A stretch of 64,000 nt of DNA. Origin: Liolophura sinensis. Its lineage: Eukaryota; Mollusca; Polyplacophora; Chitonida; Chitonidae. The stretch covers positions 6,707,704-6,771,703 of the forward strand of contig NC_088304.1 of assembly GCF_032854445.1 (NCBI RefSeq), given 5' to 3'. How positions within the stretch are numbered: position 1 is the stretch's first letter; each line of letters starts with the position of its first letter. The position numbers and the translations under genes were made by a program. This document shows, piece by piece, positions 23,001-34,700 of this stretch. The notes under the pieces were generated by a model. That model ran no database searches and had not been told where the DNA came from. It was given only the letters and a program-made list of their open reading frames with translations.

Positions 23001-26000
23001 AAAAAACTAAAAGCAGAACTCCCTTTTTGTCATTCCAATTTCTCACCTTTAAAACATAACTTCTAAGCTCATATATATTTTTGGGAGGTCTTGGTTCAGG
23101 CTCGGGCCAGAAGCTGAAAGCCAGCATGATCTGATTACTGCGTGAACGTAACATCTTGTTCCTCCGTCTTCGAAATTCAATAAAATCCTACAACAGGCAG
23201 AAAAAAAATATATGATTCAAAACACACAGAACTGACTGACAATGAACTTTATTGAAAGAAGAAGATAGACGATCCCACATAACAGCATGATATCACAGTC
23301 ACGCTTGAGTGCACACTGTATTCTGTCCACAGTACCAATAATAATTAAATAATTATTTATTCAAAATACACGACACATGGCTTTTAACAATCTATGTTAT
23401 GATACTATTATTTTTCGTCACCACTGAAAACTGACAAATCTCATGCAAGAAACAATATACAAACAAAATCTTAGTTGTGATTCAATCAGCTAAATGTATG
23501 GAAAACCGACAAGTTTAAATGCAATTGCTAAGATGCACTGCAAACAGATTCTTGCACATGTCAAAGTAGCTGTAAGGAACTGGTGATGTGAAGCCAGTAC
23601 TGTAAAATCACACCTTCATCATGCATTTTTTCTTCTTGAAATTTGCCTTTTCTGTACTGACAGGAAGTTGTTCAAAGCTGGTTACAGATTTGAGGACAAT
23701 GCGGATACATGATGTTGTTTTCGCCCATGCACAATGTAAATGTAAGACAAAGATGGCATACAAGAAATTTGCAAAAAATGAAGTAGGTTGAACATTACTG
23801 GTTTAACAGCCACCAAATAACTCAGTGATTATTAACACATGTTAATAACAAATTCAACTATTAAAGCAAGACAAACTGACCTCATCAGTTCTGTAGATTA
23901 AATTGGCATTGTTGAGGACAGGGTAGCCTCCCTTATATGACCAGATGTGAACTGTAAGCAAACATAAATTGTGCATCAAAAGTCAAGACTTGGACAAGGT
24001 AGAAATAAAACTGAATTCAGAAAATGATGTTCAAACAATTACGCTTAACCATGGTAACATATCACATTCACTCAAACACAGCCAAGGCAAAATTTCTAAC
24101 AAAATCTAGTCTAATAAAACTTACATTAACCTGACAGAAGTTCCATTCATATTTGAAATGACAGCTATTTATTGGTTTGATGTGATTGACATCAAAAATG
24201 CACTGCACTAATAACACAATAAATATACCAGATAAAATAGCTGAAGTTCAGACATTGTCGGACATGTGAACATACACGCGCCAAATAACAGACAGGTACA
24301 GAAATGTGAACATACACGCGCCAAATAACAGACAGGTACAGAAATGTGAACATACACGCGACAAATAACAGACAGGTACAGAAATGTGAACATACACGCG
24401 ACAAATAACAAACAGGTACAGAAATGTGAACATACACGCGCCAAATAACAGACAGGTACAGAAATGTGAACATACACGCGCCAAATAACAGACAGGTACA
24501 GAAATGTGAACATACACGCGCCAAATAACAGACAGGTACAGAAAGGTGAACATACACGCGACAAATAACAGACAGGTACAGAAAGGTGAACATACACGCG
24601 CCAAATAACAGACAGGTACAGAAATGTGAACATACACGCGACAAATAACAGACAGGTACAGAAATGTGAACATACACGCGACAAATAACAGACAGGTTCA
24701 GAAATGTGAACATACACGCAACAAATAACAGACAGGTACAGAAAGGTGAACATACACGAGACAAATAACAGACAGGTACAGAAAGGTGAACATACACGCG
24801 ACAAATAACAGACAGGTACAGAAATGTGAACATACACGCAACAAATAACAGACAGGTACATAAATGTGAACCGTAATAACTGAACATAAGCAATAAACAG
24901 CCATGAACAAAAAGACGACAAAAACAGTCATAAACAGTAACAGACATGAACATAAACAAGACAAAAACAGACATGAACATAAAGAAGACAGAAACAGACA
25001 TAAACAAGAGACAAAACAGACAAGAACATAACAAGACAAAAAAAAAGACACGAACAGAAACACAACAAAAACAGACCTGAACATATCTAGACAACAGCTG
25101 ACTGACTTACTAGCTTGATCTTGGTCCCCAATCTCCACAGTAAAACTGCCAATCAAACAGGAACCCGTCTTTTTGTCATGCATCAACTGTTGAAACACTC
25201 CACTGCAAACAAAAGTGGAGAGACTGGCTGATTGACTGATTGATTTAATTACTGAGAGTTTCATAAACAAGGCCGAACTCGGAAAGAAACACAGGCAATA
25301 ACGCACGTAAGTTTACCCAGTGGATTGTCTAAAGAGTCTTTTTCATTTTTATTTGCTTGTTCAAGTTTGAAGCTTGTTCAAGCTACTGCTATAAAATAAA
25401 CTACATCTACTAATCATTTTTCTTTTAAATTACAGCCCGAGAAGATTTATGGGTGGAGGAAAGTGCCCGGAGTAAACCACCCACCTCTGTCAGCTACGTG
25501 ACAAATGTCATGACTTAAGACTGCTGTTGATACAAAAACGGATTTGAAAACACCACCTCATTGGTCAAGGCACTAACATTTGCAATGAGCCAGCACTTTT
25601 ACATTCTCATTGTGATAGCAAGGGCTCTCATTACAGGTTTAGCAGCAAGTAGCATGTCTGAGTTTATTTATTTATTTGATTGTTGTTTAATGCAATACTC
25701 AAAAAATGTTTGATTTCAAGAACAGTGACCAGTTTAATGGGTGGATGAAACCTAAGTACTCTAGAGAAAACCACAAACCTTTGGCAAGTTAGAGACAAAC
25801 TTTCGCACTGTCCAAACAGCCACACAAGTGTCACTGACCACTTTATGTCACCAAGACCTTTCTACAAATTGCAAAGCCCATGGCAAACCATCTTTACTAA
25901 CGGATCCGTTGCACATTTTGCAAACTTAAGAAAACAGCTTTTACTTACAAGTCTTTTAGATAGTCTTCCATGTATTCAGGTTTCACACAGTGAACTAAAA

Positions 26001-28412
26001 TCAGAAAAGTTTAGACAAAGAGTTCATAACTTTCCATCCAAACGACTACTTTGGATCATATATCATCAATTTTTAACTGGACACTCTATGTGCACAGCCA
26101 TGAGCATTTATATTTATTTATTGGTGTTTTACGCCTTACTCAAGAATATTTCACTTATACGATGATGGTCAACATCATGGTGGGAGGAAACCGGGCAGAG
26201 CCCGGGGGAACCCACGACCAACGAAGGCTGCTGGCAGACATTCCAACGTATGGCCGGAGAGGAGACTTGAACTCACAGCGACCGCATTGGTGAGAGGTTC
26301 CTGGGTCGTTACGCTGCGCTAATGTGCTAAACAACTGAGCCATGGAGGCCCCTCATGAGCATTTATAAGAGAATATTAATGACAATGTTAAAGAATAACT
26401 AAAATCAACACTTGCTCTGTAATTCATATACTGTTTCTTTGCTGGCCAGCTTGCTTGAATGAGACTCTTTGCTGGGCGTAAGGGTACGGACATTGAGTAA
26501 ATTTTTTAACCACCCTCCACTTTCTGGGGCAGGCTCTGGTTCAGGTGTAGCTGATCTGCATACCATAGGACTTGTCCCCAAACATCTGCACAGAAAAAAG
26601 AACAATGAATCTGTTAGTTGACTGACTTACAGATTTATTCAAATGACTTTCCTGCCAGATCTATTTCACCCACGTTACAGTGATTAGATTTATGTGAAAA
26701 AAGAAACTGGGTTCTGAATATCCTCCTTTCCAGGTTTTATTAGTGGAAGAAACCATAGTGCCTGGGTTCTGAATATCCTCCTTTCCAGGTTTTATTAGTG
26801 GAGGAAACCATAGTGCCTGGGATAAACCACCAAGTGTTTGTATGTTAGTGGCCACCTTTTCCACAAGTACTGACTTACAAGCCATTGTGGTGAAAAGCAA
26901 GGATTTTCAATGAAAGAGAGACTGTACACATGGTCAAATGAATGTTTTTTCCACAAGCAGTGAGAGCAAGGTAATCTGCGAGTTCCCTGTCAAGCTGGAT
27001 ATGAACGCGCACTTTGAGTTCTCTGGCTGGACAGTTGTGGTGAATCTATTACAAACAAGTTAGTTGTGGAGTGGGATAGCTCTCAATTCAAGTGAGGCAG
27101 TTGCGAGTTACAGTGTGAGACAGGCTCAAATGTGTCGGATGTACAGTACAGAACATTTATCACTATTCAAATAGTGCATTAAAAGATTCCCCTAGCATAA
27201 ATCGATGTCAACCAAATCTTCAAACAAATTAACTAACCTGTTCTTAGGGTGGCATTACCAAAAATAGTCCATGGCAACAACACAAAATGACAAAAAAGAG
27301 CATTTGATTTCCAGGGTCCAACTTTCTGTGGCCGCCATCTTGATGTGTTTGTCTTATTCACATGATCAATGTGATCACTCGAAATTTCATTCGAGGGAAA
27401 ACTCCTGAACTTGGCGATACATCTGCCTGGTCATAACCTCAAGATTAGTCTTGTTAAAGCAGCATGATGGAGGCAGGCTCACTAACTGCTGGTATACACC
27501 AGGATAACATGATTATTTTTCATGAACAGATGTGATAGTCATGGGCCTTTTTGGTTTAGGGGTCTCAAAACAGGTTAGGTTAATTAATTACAGGGACCAC
27601 ATGGTCAACCTTGATATTTATTTATTTATTTGATTGGTGTTTTACATCGTACTCAAGAATATTTCACTTATATGATGGGGGCCAGCATTATGGTATGTAT
27701 TCGTTACCCTGAGCTGGTGTGCTAACCCCCTTGGCCACGGAGGCCCCGTTGATTACACTTATGCTAGCAAAGTTTTAATGTGCGTGTAAACTGTGGCAAA
27801 TGTTCCTTGCTATCAATCCGACATGCTTGGGAATGTTAGGCGCAATGTTACTCTTGAGATTCTTGAAACAAGAGTTACCCCATTCCACTACTACGGACAT
27901 GTCGGTTTAGGTCAGGAAATGGTGAAGATGGTGGATATATTACTTGTGATGTGATGATCATTTTCAAAGTTTATCACAGTGTATATATTTCACATGTATC
28001 TACTCTTTTCTTTTAAATAAAGCTGATATTGTTTCCAGGCTTTACCGCGCAAAACTTGGGAGAGTTGGTGGGGGTACCATCATCGTGAATAATTTGTGAT
28101 ACATGAAATTTTGGTGAACTGTACTGTAGAAAATTCAGCTGACGATGTTGCTGGGGCACAGGGGGGTGTGTGTGGGGGGGGGGGGGGTGTACTTGTTCTT
28201 GTAGGGTATCGGATAGGACAAGATAATGATGTAGTCTGAGACTCAGTCATAATCATCCGACAACAGGCGCATTGCCTCTTAACCATTGCATTTGTCACTG
28301 ATTTGCCTTTGACGTTTGTCTACCTGATGAGGTTTGCATCTCGGGGACAAATTCTATTTGATAAGGCAGCCGCAGAAACTTTCTGCCCAGCAGTTCTCCA
28401 GAGTGCAGCCAT
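14030..28412 (-). CDS. NIPSNAP: NIPSNAP family protein, complete ten-exon model with alternative exon 8
   Basis: Closest to NIPSNAP1/2, mitochondrial-associated proteins linked to mitophagy signalling; the molecular activity is unsettled. Exons (minus): 28324-28412, 26416-26585, 25949-25994, 25111-25202, 23881-23951, 23047-23187, 20392-20423, then 18496-18590 or 16795-16889, then 14616-14699 and 14030-14094. The exons of one form sum to 885 nt, or 294 residues, close to the 284-286 of vertebrates. Exon 1 starts with a good Kozak context (aagATGG) and reads [20 protein letters not shown], basic and alanine-rich like a mitochondrial presequence. Later hallmarks are [92 protein letters not shown] and [17 protein letters not shown]-stop. 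All junction phases match. Exon 7 is only 32 nt. Introns carry SINEs, a foldback element and minisatellites. Confidence 0.95.
14403..14616 (-). repeat. Tandem duplication of about 100 bp at the 5' splice site of NIPSNAP exon 9
   Basis: Two copies, about 14403-14505 and 14517-14616, share ACAAGCTGAAGTT, TTTCAGCTGACACTGGAATAA and GGCATGTGGTGGATTTGAACCA through GACTCCTTACC. The right copy ends exactly at the exon 9 donor (minus strand ggtaag). The left copy holds the same ggtaag out of exon context, making a decoy donor. Confidence 0.85.
15057..15409 (-). mobile_element. tRNA-derived SINE, family B
   Basis: On the minus strand the head reads as a tRNA-like segment (AGCACAGTGAATAGAGCGTC, then ATCCTGGGTCAAGTC as B box). 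The middle has AAGGGGATAGTGCAACGACTG and AATGGCTTGGGCGG. The tail is TCATATGACTGAAAAATTGT plus a diverged copy of the family end. A second full copy is at 59815-60148. It lies in the NIPSNAP intron between exons 8b and 9. Confidence 0.85.
16795..16889 (-). CDS. NIPSNAP: NIPSNAP alternative exon 8b (95 nt)
   Basis: Acceptor ttactgaag, donor gtatgt. Reads [20 protein letters not shown] followed by [11 protein letters not shown]. It lies 1.6 kb downstream of exon 8a. The [15 protein letters not shown] stretch is the more vertebrate-like of the two, while 8a keeps the Trp before the next exon where 8b has Phe. Both ends fit the flanking exons, so the pair looks mutually exclusive. Confidence 0.92.
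18496..18590 (-). CDS. NIPSNAP: NIPSNAP alternative exon 8a (95 nt)
   Basis: Acceptor gtttccaag, donor gtaagt. Reads [20 protein letters not shown] followed by [11 protein letters not shown], entering with one leftover base and leaving with one (phase 2 in, 1 out). It pairs with exon 8b at 16795-16889: same length, same phases, 19 of 31 residues identical by eye. Because 95 is not divisible by 3, using both or neither breaks the frame of exon 9. Confidence 0.93.
18693..18965. mobile_element. Foldback/MITE-like element with 13-bp terminal inverted repeats
   Basis: It starts GGGCCATATCTAG and ends CTAGATATGGCCC, perfect inverted repeats 273 bp apart, with no coding capacity. It lies in NIPSNAP intron 7, just upstream of exon 8a. 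Confidence 0.7.
20505..20637. repeat. 15-bp minisatellite (ACTAGTAATGAATAC)
   Basis: About nine near-perfect copies of ACTAGTAATGAATAY in NIPSNAP intron 6. The repetitive minus-strand frame VFITS is a by-product of the period of 15. Confidence 0.95.
21990..22345. repeat. Tandem repeat of about 115 bp, roughly three diverged copies
   Basis: Units share CCTAACCTTCAATCCATG, AATGTGCATT, ACACACCATACCTTA and an A-rich run. In NIPSNAP intron 6, no coding signal. Confidence 0.8.
22778..23008 (+). mobile_element. tRNA-derived SINE, family A
   Basis: Head with TCTCACCAATGTGGTCACTG and B box GAGTTCAAGTCC, then GCTCATGCTGGCTTCC and GTGGGAAGATTCACC, and a tail ATAAGTGAAATATTCTT..AAAACACCAATCAAA. It ends about 40 bp downstream of the exon 6 donor in NIPSNAP. 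Confidence 0.88.
24250..24875. repeat. 40-bp minisatellite in NIPSNAP intron 4
   Basis: About fifteen highly similar 40-bp units (GAACATACACGCGMCAAATA, ACAGACAGGTACAGAAATGT). To the right, 24880-25090 is a degenerate stretch with related ACAGACATGAACATAAA words. Three 40-bp units equal 40 codons, which explains long open minus-strand frames (24192-25094) in all three frames. They have no exon-like relation to NIPSNAP. Confidence 0.96.
25433..25525. mobile_element. SINE fragment (GGAGTAAACCACC domain)
   Basis: GATTTATGGGTGGAGGAAAG then GCCCGGAGTAAACCACCCAC resembles the conserved block of other dispersed repeats here (25750-25800, 9895-9930). Partial copy; family uncertain. Confidence 0.45.
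25657..25830 (-). mobile_element. Degenerate SINE
   Basis: Tail TTTATTTATTTGATTGTTGT with TTAATGCAATACTC, then GGGTGGATGAAACC, AGAGAAAACCACAAACC and GGCAAGTTAGAGACAAACTTT. The tail-first order on the plus strand indicates minus orientation. It lies just beside NIPSNAP exon 3. Confidence 0.55.
26107..26352 (-). mobile_element. tRNA-derived SINE, family A, near full length
   Basis: Minus-strand head GGGGCCTCCATGGCTCAGTT (A box GGCTCAGTTGTTTAGC), B box GAGTTCAAGTC, body with CTCCGGCCATACG and GGGTTCCCCCGGGCTCTGCC, tail TAAGTGAAATATTCTTGAGT. It sits in the 421-nt NIPSNAP intron 2, whose donor is a GC (see findings). Confidence 0.92.
26695..26835. repeat. Direct duplication of about 62 bp in NIPSNAP intron 1
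   Basis: CTGGGTTCTGAATATCCTCC followed by TTTCCAGGTTTTATTAGTGG and AAACCATAGTGCC occurs twice in tandem. The GGAGGAAACCATAGTGCC..GATAAACCACC words again resemble the dispersed SINE core. Confidence 0.8.
27612..27750 (-). mobile_element. tRNA-derived SINE, family A, internally deleted
   Basis: Tail TTTATTTATTTGATTGGTGT, TACTCAAGAATATTTCACTT, then directly the head end (GGCCACGGAGGCCCC). The middle half of the element is missing. Confidence 0.8.
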
Positions 28413-28714
28413 CTTCGTGTATACCAGCCTCGTTTTCATTCCGGCGATCTTTTTTTTTTTTCTAAAATTTGATAAGATGTAATATTTTCGAACGCCTTTC
28501 TTTGTAATTCGTAATTTTAAAGAAACAAACATAAAATCATCCTTTTTCTAAAGCGGTGTATAAAAGTGATTTCATTACGCATGATCTTGTAACCCGGCAA
28601 CGGCCGCCATGTTGTTTACAAGTACAACAACAACAACCAGGATAACCGTTCGCCAGGAAAGGTTTCACAGAACCGTTCATACATCCTAATTACGCAGGAC
28701 TTCTCGACACCAAG
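28413..28714. promoter_or_regulatory. Bidirectional NIPSNAP/CFAP73 promoter with X-box-like, YY1-like and forkhead-like motifs
   Basis: Only 302 bp separate the two divergent start codons. At 28589-28601, GTAACCCGGCAAC reads as an imperfect RFX X-box (GTNNYY, 1-nt gap, RRNAAC). At 28603-28614, GCCGCCATGTTG matches a YY1-type promoter motif. At 28613-28619, TGTTTAC matches the core of forkhead/FOXJ1 sites. RFX plus FOXJ1 input is typical for motile-cilium genes such as CFAP73, while YY1 often drives mitochondrial genes. Motif calls are by eye and function is inferred. Confidence 0.6.
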
Positions 28715-31700
28715 ATGACTGTTAGCTTGGAAGAGTATTTTCGCACAACCTTCGAGGACAAACTCCTCGTGTGAGTATTTCAGACGACTAAAATTTTCAA
28801 ATACATGGAGTTCGCTCAAATGTACATATGATACAGTAGGCTATAGCCCCAAAAGACTCCAACTCGTTTTCTTATATTGGCCGAGCGTCGCTGGAGTCTC
28901 GACGCTAACAGTGTGAATTTCATACTCAAGAAAGGTCCAGGCCGATTTTCTTTGTTATCGAACAAGTCTCGTGCAAATAAAAACCGTCAACCTAAAGACC
29001 TGGGACCACTTTCACAAAGATGTCGTACTTAAACGACATCGCACATATAGGACGATGGTACGTTAGTAGTGACGTGCAAAATATCGTACGACAAATGTAC
29101 GATAAATGTCATATGCCGCTTTGTGAAGGTGGCCCTTGCTTTCCGCACCCACCGCACCAGTGCAATATGCCCCTATTAACTTTAGAATAGATTTATTATA
29201 TCCATAAAGGCTTCCATGGCACACGCTCCTCAGCCATGGCTGCAATCTTCCTACTGCTCCACTATGAAGCAGGACATGTGCGTAGGCCTAAATGTTGCTG
29301 CTCAACAGGCCAATATTAAAAAAAAAAAATATTTCGCAGCTAAGTAGTCTAGTGCCTTGATACAACAAATTAATTTGAACTCAGCACATAAAATCAAGTT
29401 GCCCCTAACAAAAACATACACATAAACAAAGGAGCCCTTGAGTACCCCAGTGCATGTTAATCGCATCAGTATTCCACACCAAATCATATACTATCTTCTT
29501 AAAAAACTATTTACACTTTAGGTATCGGCCTACATATCCATTCATCGTATTTGAAAGATCTGAAACTATTTAAAGGGAAAGAAAATATACAAAGGAAGTA
29601 AACATCAGTAGAAAGGCCATTGAAACTATATCTGAAAATATCTTCCCTTTTTGCCATATTTTTTTCTCTCTGTAAATTAAATGGCCCTGAGTTTTTAAGT
29701 GGGCTATTTGCAGTTAGTGTAAGATTTGAAGTGGGAAGTGTTAAGGGGAGTTAAACCAATTATCTGCACTCATTTTGGTCACATGGGGAGAGTGTTGGAG
29801 GTGTATAGGATGCAGATTCAATCTATGCACAATTGACCTTGAATAAAATGATGTTTATTTTCATGAAAAATGAAAAAATGAAAATTAAAGCTCTTAGTTC
29901 AGAAACTGTTGTGGAAGAGTAATGAGAATACCATATGTCTGGCCTTCAAACATGATAGTTCCTGATTCAGTGCCCTATCGTACATAAAGCTGCAGAAATC
30001 TAGTGCCATGTTATTTTCTTACTGACTTTTCATTCTCTTTTAGGCCTGAACATGGAAAGATTGTGAAAAGTTTTGTAACATCATCTCTGGTGACATACAC
30101 TATCAGTATGGTCAATAATTAAAACGATTAAAAAAAAATGATCTTTCTACTGGTGCTTACTTCATTTTTATGTTTTCTTTCCAGTTTATATAAAAAACTA
30201 GTTCCTATCATGGGAGATATAGCAAAGAGACATGATTAATTAAACTCAAATTACTTAAATGAAACAGCTAGGGATGTTCATAATTTTGCCCTGCAGATAA
30301 TCAAAATGATCAGCAAATTCATTGAAAGACTTCATTGTTGTAGGCTTAAAGTAATATATTACACCATGGAATGCAAAGGATTATTGAAACCTTTCAAAAC
30401 ATGCACATTGTATATAGTGTATATCTATATTCCTTTTTAAATAGACACTGGCAGCTAATTTGCTACACTTCAAGTAAACCAAATATGCTAGTCATTGCTA
30501 CTACATCATTTACAAATGTTGTTTGGGTTATTTTCCATAGATGAATATCACATAAATTTGTTTTGTGTGATAATGGACTTCACTTGTTCAGTTGATCTCT
30601 TCCAACAAGTATGACATTTTTTTTCATGATAGAAAGATGCCAGAGCGGGAGGATGACCACCTGACTCCCGCCACTCGCCTCCTGGAGAAGAGGCGGGAAA
30701 TGGCAGAGGTGGAACAGGCACTAGCTGCCCAGAAAGAGGTTTGTAAAAGGGTTTAATTACCACCTAGGTCAAAGTAGATACAGTAAATGACCTCAAATTT
30801 TGTCTAGGGCTATGCTGCTCAGATTTCCTGATTCTAGCAGTTTGATAAGTCTTATGAAACTGTTCAGAGTTTTCAGTTAAAAAACTGGGAAAAAATGTAA
30901 ATTTCAAGATTATTTTATGACATTTATTTGCCTCTAAATAGGAACTTTTTTTTGGAAAAAAATTTTAGGTCATATATATGCCAAAGACAAAAAACAATGA
31001 ACTGAGTATTTTCTTGTACCACAGCTAGAATATATTAACAACAACTCTCTTAATGAAATACACACATATACACTCTACATGTCTACACAAATAAATAAAT
31101 ACATGTTGGTGAATTATGTGTTGAATGTGTTTTCAGACATGATCATTTTTTATTTCATGCATGATTGAATGAAGACATAAGACATATGATACTGAGTAAA
31201 GAGTAAAATTTGTTTATACCCATGAAGAAAGTGATGGATATTTCATTTTTGTATTTAAACTTTCAGGAATTCCAAATGAAAATGGAAAGCCTTCAACAAA
31301 GAAGAGAAGAATTAGAGAGAAAAGAATATCAGTTGAAGGAATCTTTGTTAAAATTTGATAAATTTTTAAAGGTAAGTACGAAACAAGAATTTTGATGCAA
31401 AAGTCAATTTTATAATGAATTCACTGGATACCCTTGGTGGTTAAATGCCTGTATGTGACCAAGTTCTCATATCTCAGTGTAAGCTCAGCCCATGTACATC
31501 AGGCTGTATTAAATGTCACTGTAGCTAAAGAGTATTTGTGGCATACATCTACATGAAGTTTAAGTGGTTAACTAAACAGATATTTCATGTCAAAATTTCC
31601 AAACTCATTCATGATGTTTTCTGACATGAAATGATGAAACAGAGCATCGGCGTTAATCAATGTATTGCAACACAACGTTGGTAAAATAATGCATCTGATT

Positions 31701-34700
31701 TAAAATATAAGCTTTTTGTTCAAAGGAAAATGATTCCAAGAGAGCAAGAGCTGTTAAGAAGGCTAATGATGAGAGGGAAATGAAGAAGCAGAAAGACAAA
31801 GATATTCTCAGGTGGATTTCTGTTGTGTTATTTTCCTCTGCATAATCTCTGCGGACTCCCACAGAGTTAACTAAAGCATGATTCTTGTTCTGTGCCTCCT
31901 CAGCATTAAGGTGGCTGAGGATTAAAACCAGCAGCAATTCCTCAAAGTCCTGTCTGACCTAAGTCAAAATTTAAAAAATCTCTATACAATGTTTAGTTTG
32001 TGGTACTGGAAGTTGAAATTTGGTGAGGAAGGGGGGGGGGGGGAATTTTAATATCCCAAAACCCCCAAAAACCAGCTTTCAGATCATATTTCAAATTTTG
32101 ACTAAAGTCAGAAATGGCTTTGTGGAATCAGCCCCTGCTACAGCCTTAATATGGACTTTTGAGATTAAAGTCTTGCTCCCTGATGAGAGGTAATAAGTCC
32201 TAACTACATATACCATGTGACTTGTTTTGTTCACATGAATTTACTGATCACGTGTCTCACCATGTTCTGGTCTTGAGATACATGTATATATTACATGTCT
32301 TTCCTTGAGGAATGTCTTAGGCTGACGACGATTCACGTCAATATTCCCCGTCATACTAGTATTTGTCTGCTCTAACTATAACTTACTGTGGAACCTTTCT
32401 CAGATGCCCATGCTGTAGTAAATGTAATAAAAAAATACTTTCATAACAATTCTGACAGATCACTTAATTGGTACAGTAGAACTCTTTTTATCTTTATCGA
32501 TAAAAGAGTTTGAAGTCATCAACTCAAAACTCCACTGTTCAAGTCTGGTGAGGTTGCTCAGGTGAATGGCATTGGTTTGCTCTTGGTCACTGAATCCAGT
32601 TTCCTACACTCATATTTGAACCCTGGCTTGTAAAAAGTGTAAAATTCTCAAGTAAAGTTTTATTGGATAAATGAGTACGTCTATTATGTAACCAGAGACT
32701 GTATATATGACAGAATTGTTTTTAACTCTGCTTACAATGTATATACCCTACAGAGAACACACGTTTTAAATTTGACATGCTTGTTGGTTTTATATTTTGT
32801 ACCAGCCATACTACAAGTATGTTAAAATGGTATTGTCAGTGGAATATTTAAAAATGTGTACAGTGCTCTTAACTAAGTGTCTTATCAAATAAACTTGATT
32901 TCACAGGCTGAAAGTTGAAACAGAAGCATTAATGCGAGAAAAAGACAAGATCCAAACACGTTTGATGAACCATACAATCTTCCACAAGTACATGGAGAAA
33001 GTGCTGGAATCTGGTGAAGAATTTCACGAGATTCGAGACATCATTGCCAGATATGACACATTAACAGCAACTCATGAGGTCTGATGGACAAATCTTCATT
33101 TATTTATTTATTTTAATACTTTGGCATTAGGTACGTTTACTTGCTGAGGAAATTGAAACTTACATATTAACATTATTCATTATGGAGGCTGTGATGTTCT
33201 CCACATGTAAATTTAATGTATCTAATACGTACATGTAGATTTAATTTTATTTTTACAAAAACATTTTTTTACAGCTTAGTTTTACGGGGAAAAAATTGAT
33301 CGAAGGGTGGATTGATTGATTATTTGATTATTGCGTAAGGCCACCCTAATGCATAACTTTCTAGCCATAGTTCATCCGGAAAATTTAACATGTTTAAAAC
33401 TAAATTTAGTCTACAAAACATGGCTGCCTGTAGTGCTGGCTTACTTCATACTTTTAGTGTTATGACTTTGTAATAACTGCATGCTTTTCATTTATATAAT
33501 AGTATAAATGGTGGTAATGGATTGAGTTACTATGATGGTTGATAGCGTCCATTTTTTACCGACATCTTAACAACCCCGCAGAGGGTGCAGGTTGCGGAGG
33601 ACACAGTTTTAATTAAATTAATTTCATTTTATCTGCAACCTGGTTGACGTTTCTAAGTTTTCATAAAACCGCACCTTCCACAGGGTTGCTAAGGTTGCGG
33701 TCTAGATGGACGCTATCAGCCACCATAAGTAAGTGTTAACATGTGGTACATTATATAAATGTCAAGATGATTGGTACTAAAATGGTTGTAGTTTTGTCAT
33801 TCATGAGGCTTCGGCTGTTGTATACTGCTATAGTGTCATGTTGCTCTCATTAAATAATAGTGTAATACATGTATATGATTGCAGTATGCTGTTGTCCTGT
33901 TTCTTGCATTATCGTTGGCTCTCATGCGGGTGTACAGTACGTGTTGTCACATGTCTCATGGAGTTACAGTGCTAATCATGTAATGCTCAGTGTTAATACA
34001 ATCATAATGTTTGTAATGAAACACTTGTAGTCAGTGGTAATTAATATTATGTGGCGGATAGGCATTACATTTTATAGCATTAATGTTACTTGTGTTAATG
34101 CTTGTGCAAATACTAGTATAGTTGTAATGCCCAGATTTTCATGCCGTTGTACCTATTTGTTTGATCAGGACTTAATGGAGAAGGACCAGCTCAATCAAGA
34201 TGCTGTTGAAGCACAGAGACAACAGTTACTCAAATACACAGAGGTTTGACCTTTATGATGCCATAACTTTCTGAAAAGTTCCCTGTGTATGCTGAAAAAC
34301 TAAACATTCACAAATTATATGCAGTAACAACTAAATCCCATCATACAGTGTATATGTAGTCTCTTTTTTATATTCTCTTTTGGGTGGTAGGGTGACTCAG
34401 GGGCGCAAATTCCGTTTTCTAATTTCTTTACAGAGTGTGATTTACATTGTCCTGAAATTCAAGATCAGCTAAAGAAATTTAAAAACAAGAAAAATTAGCC
34501 TATGATAATGAATCATAAAATTTTCCAGGCATGGATCTTCTGGTTGGTTTTCTCATTACTTCAAGGCCTGTGCTTGATGTTTACAGGAAAAAAACAATGA
34601 AATTTTGTCCTACAACAACCAACTGGCCAGTCTTCAGACTAGGTTAGACAAAGCCCAAAGTGAGGCTGTCAAATGGGAGTCAGTCTGGACACATATCAAA

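Noticed and set aside
24240-24875. NIPSNAP intron 4 array as another splice-junction array
   Set aside because: The unit shares only a short word (TTCACAT) with the start of exon 5 and lacks an acceptor in the right place.
24192-25094. 300-codon minus-strand frame, Cys/Leu/Val-rich, resembling a multi-pass membrane protein
   Set aside because: Pure translation of the 40-bp minisatellite in NIPSNAP intron 4; two other frames of the same strand are open too.
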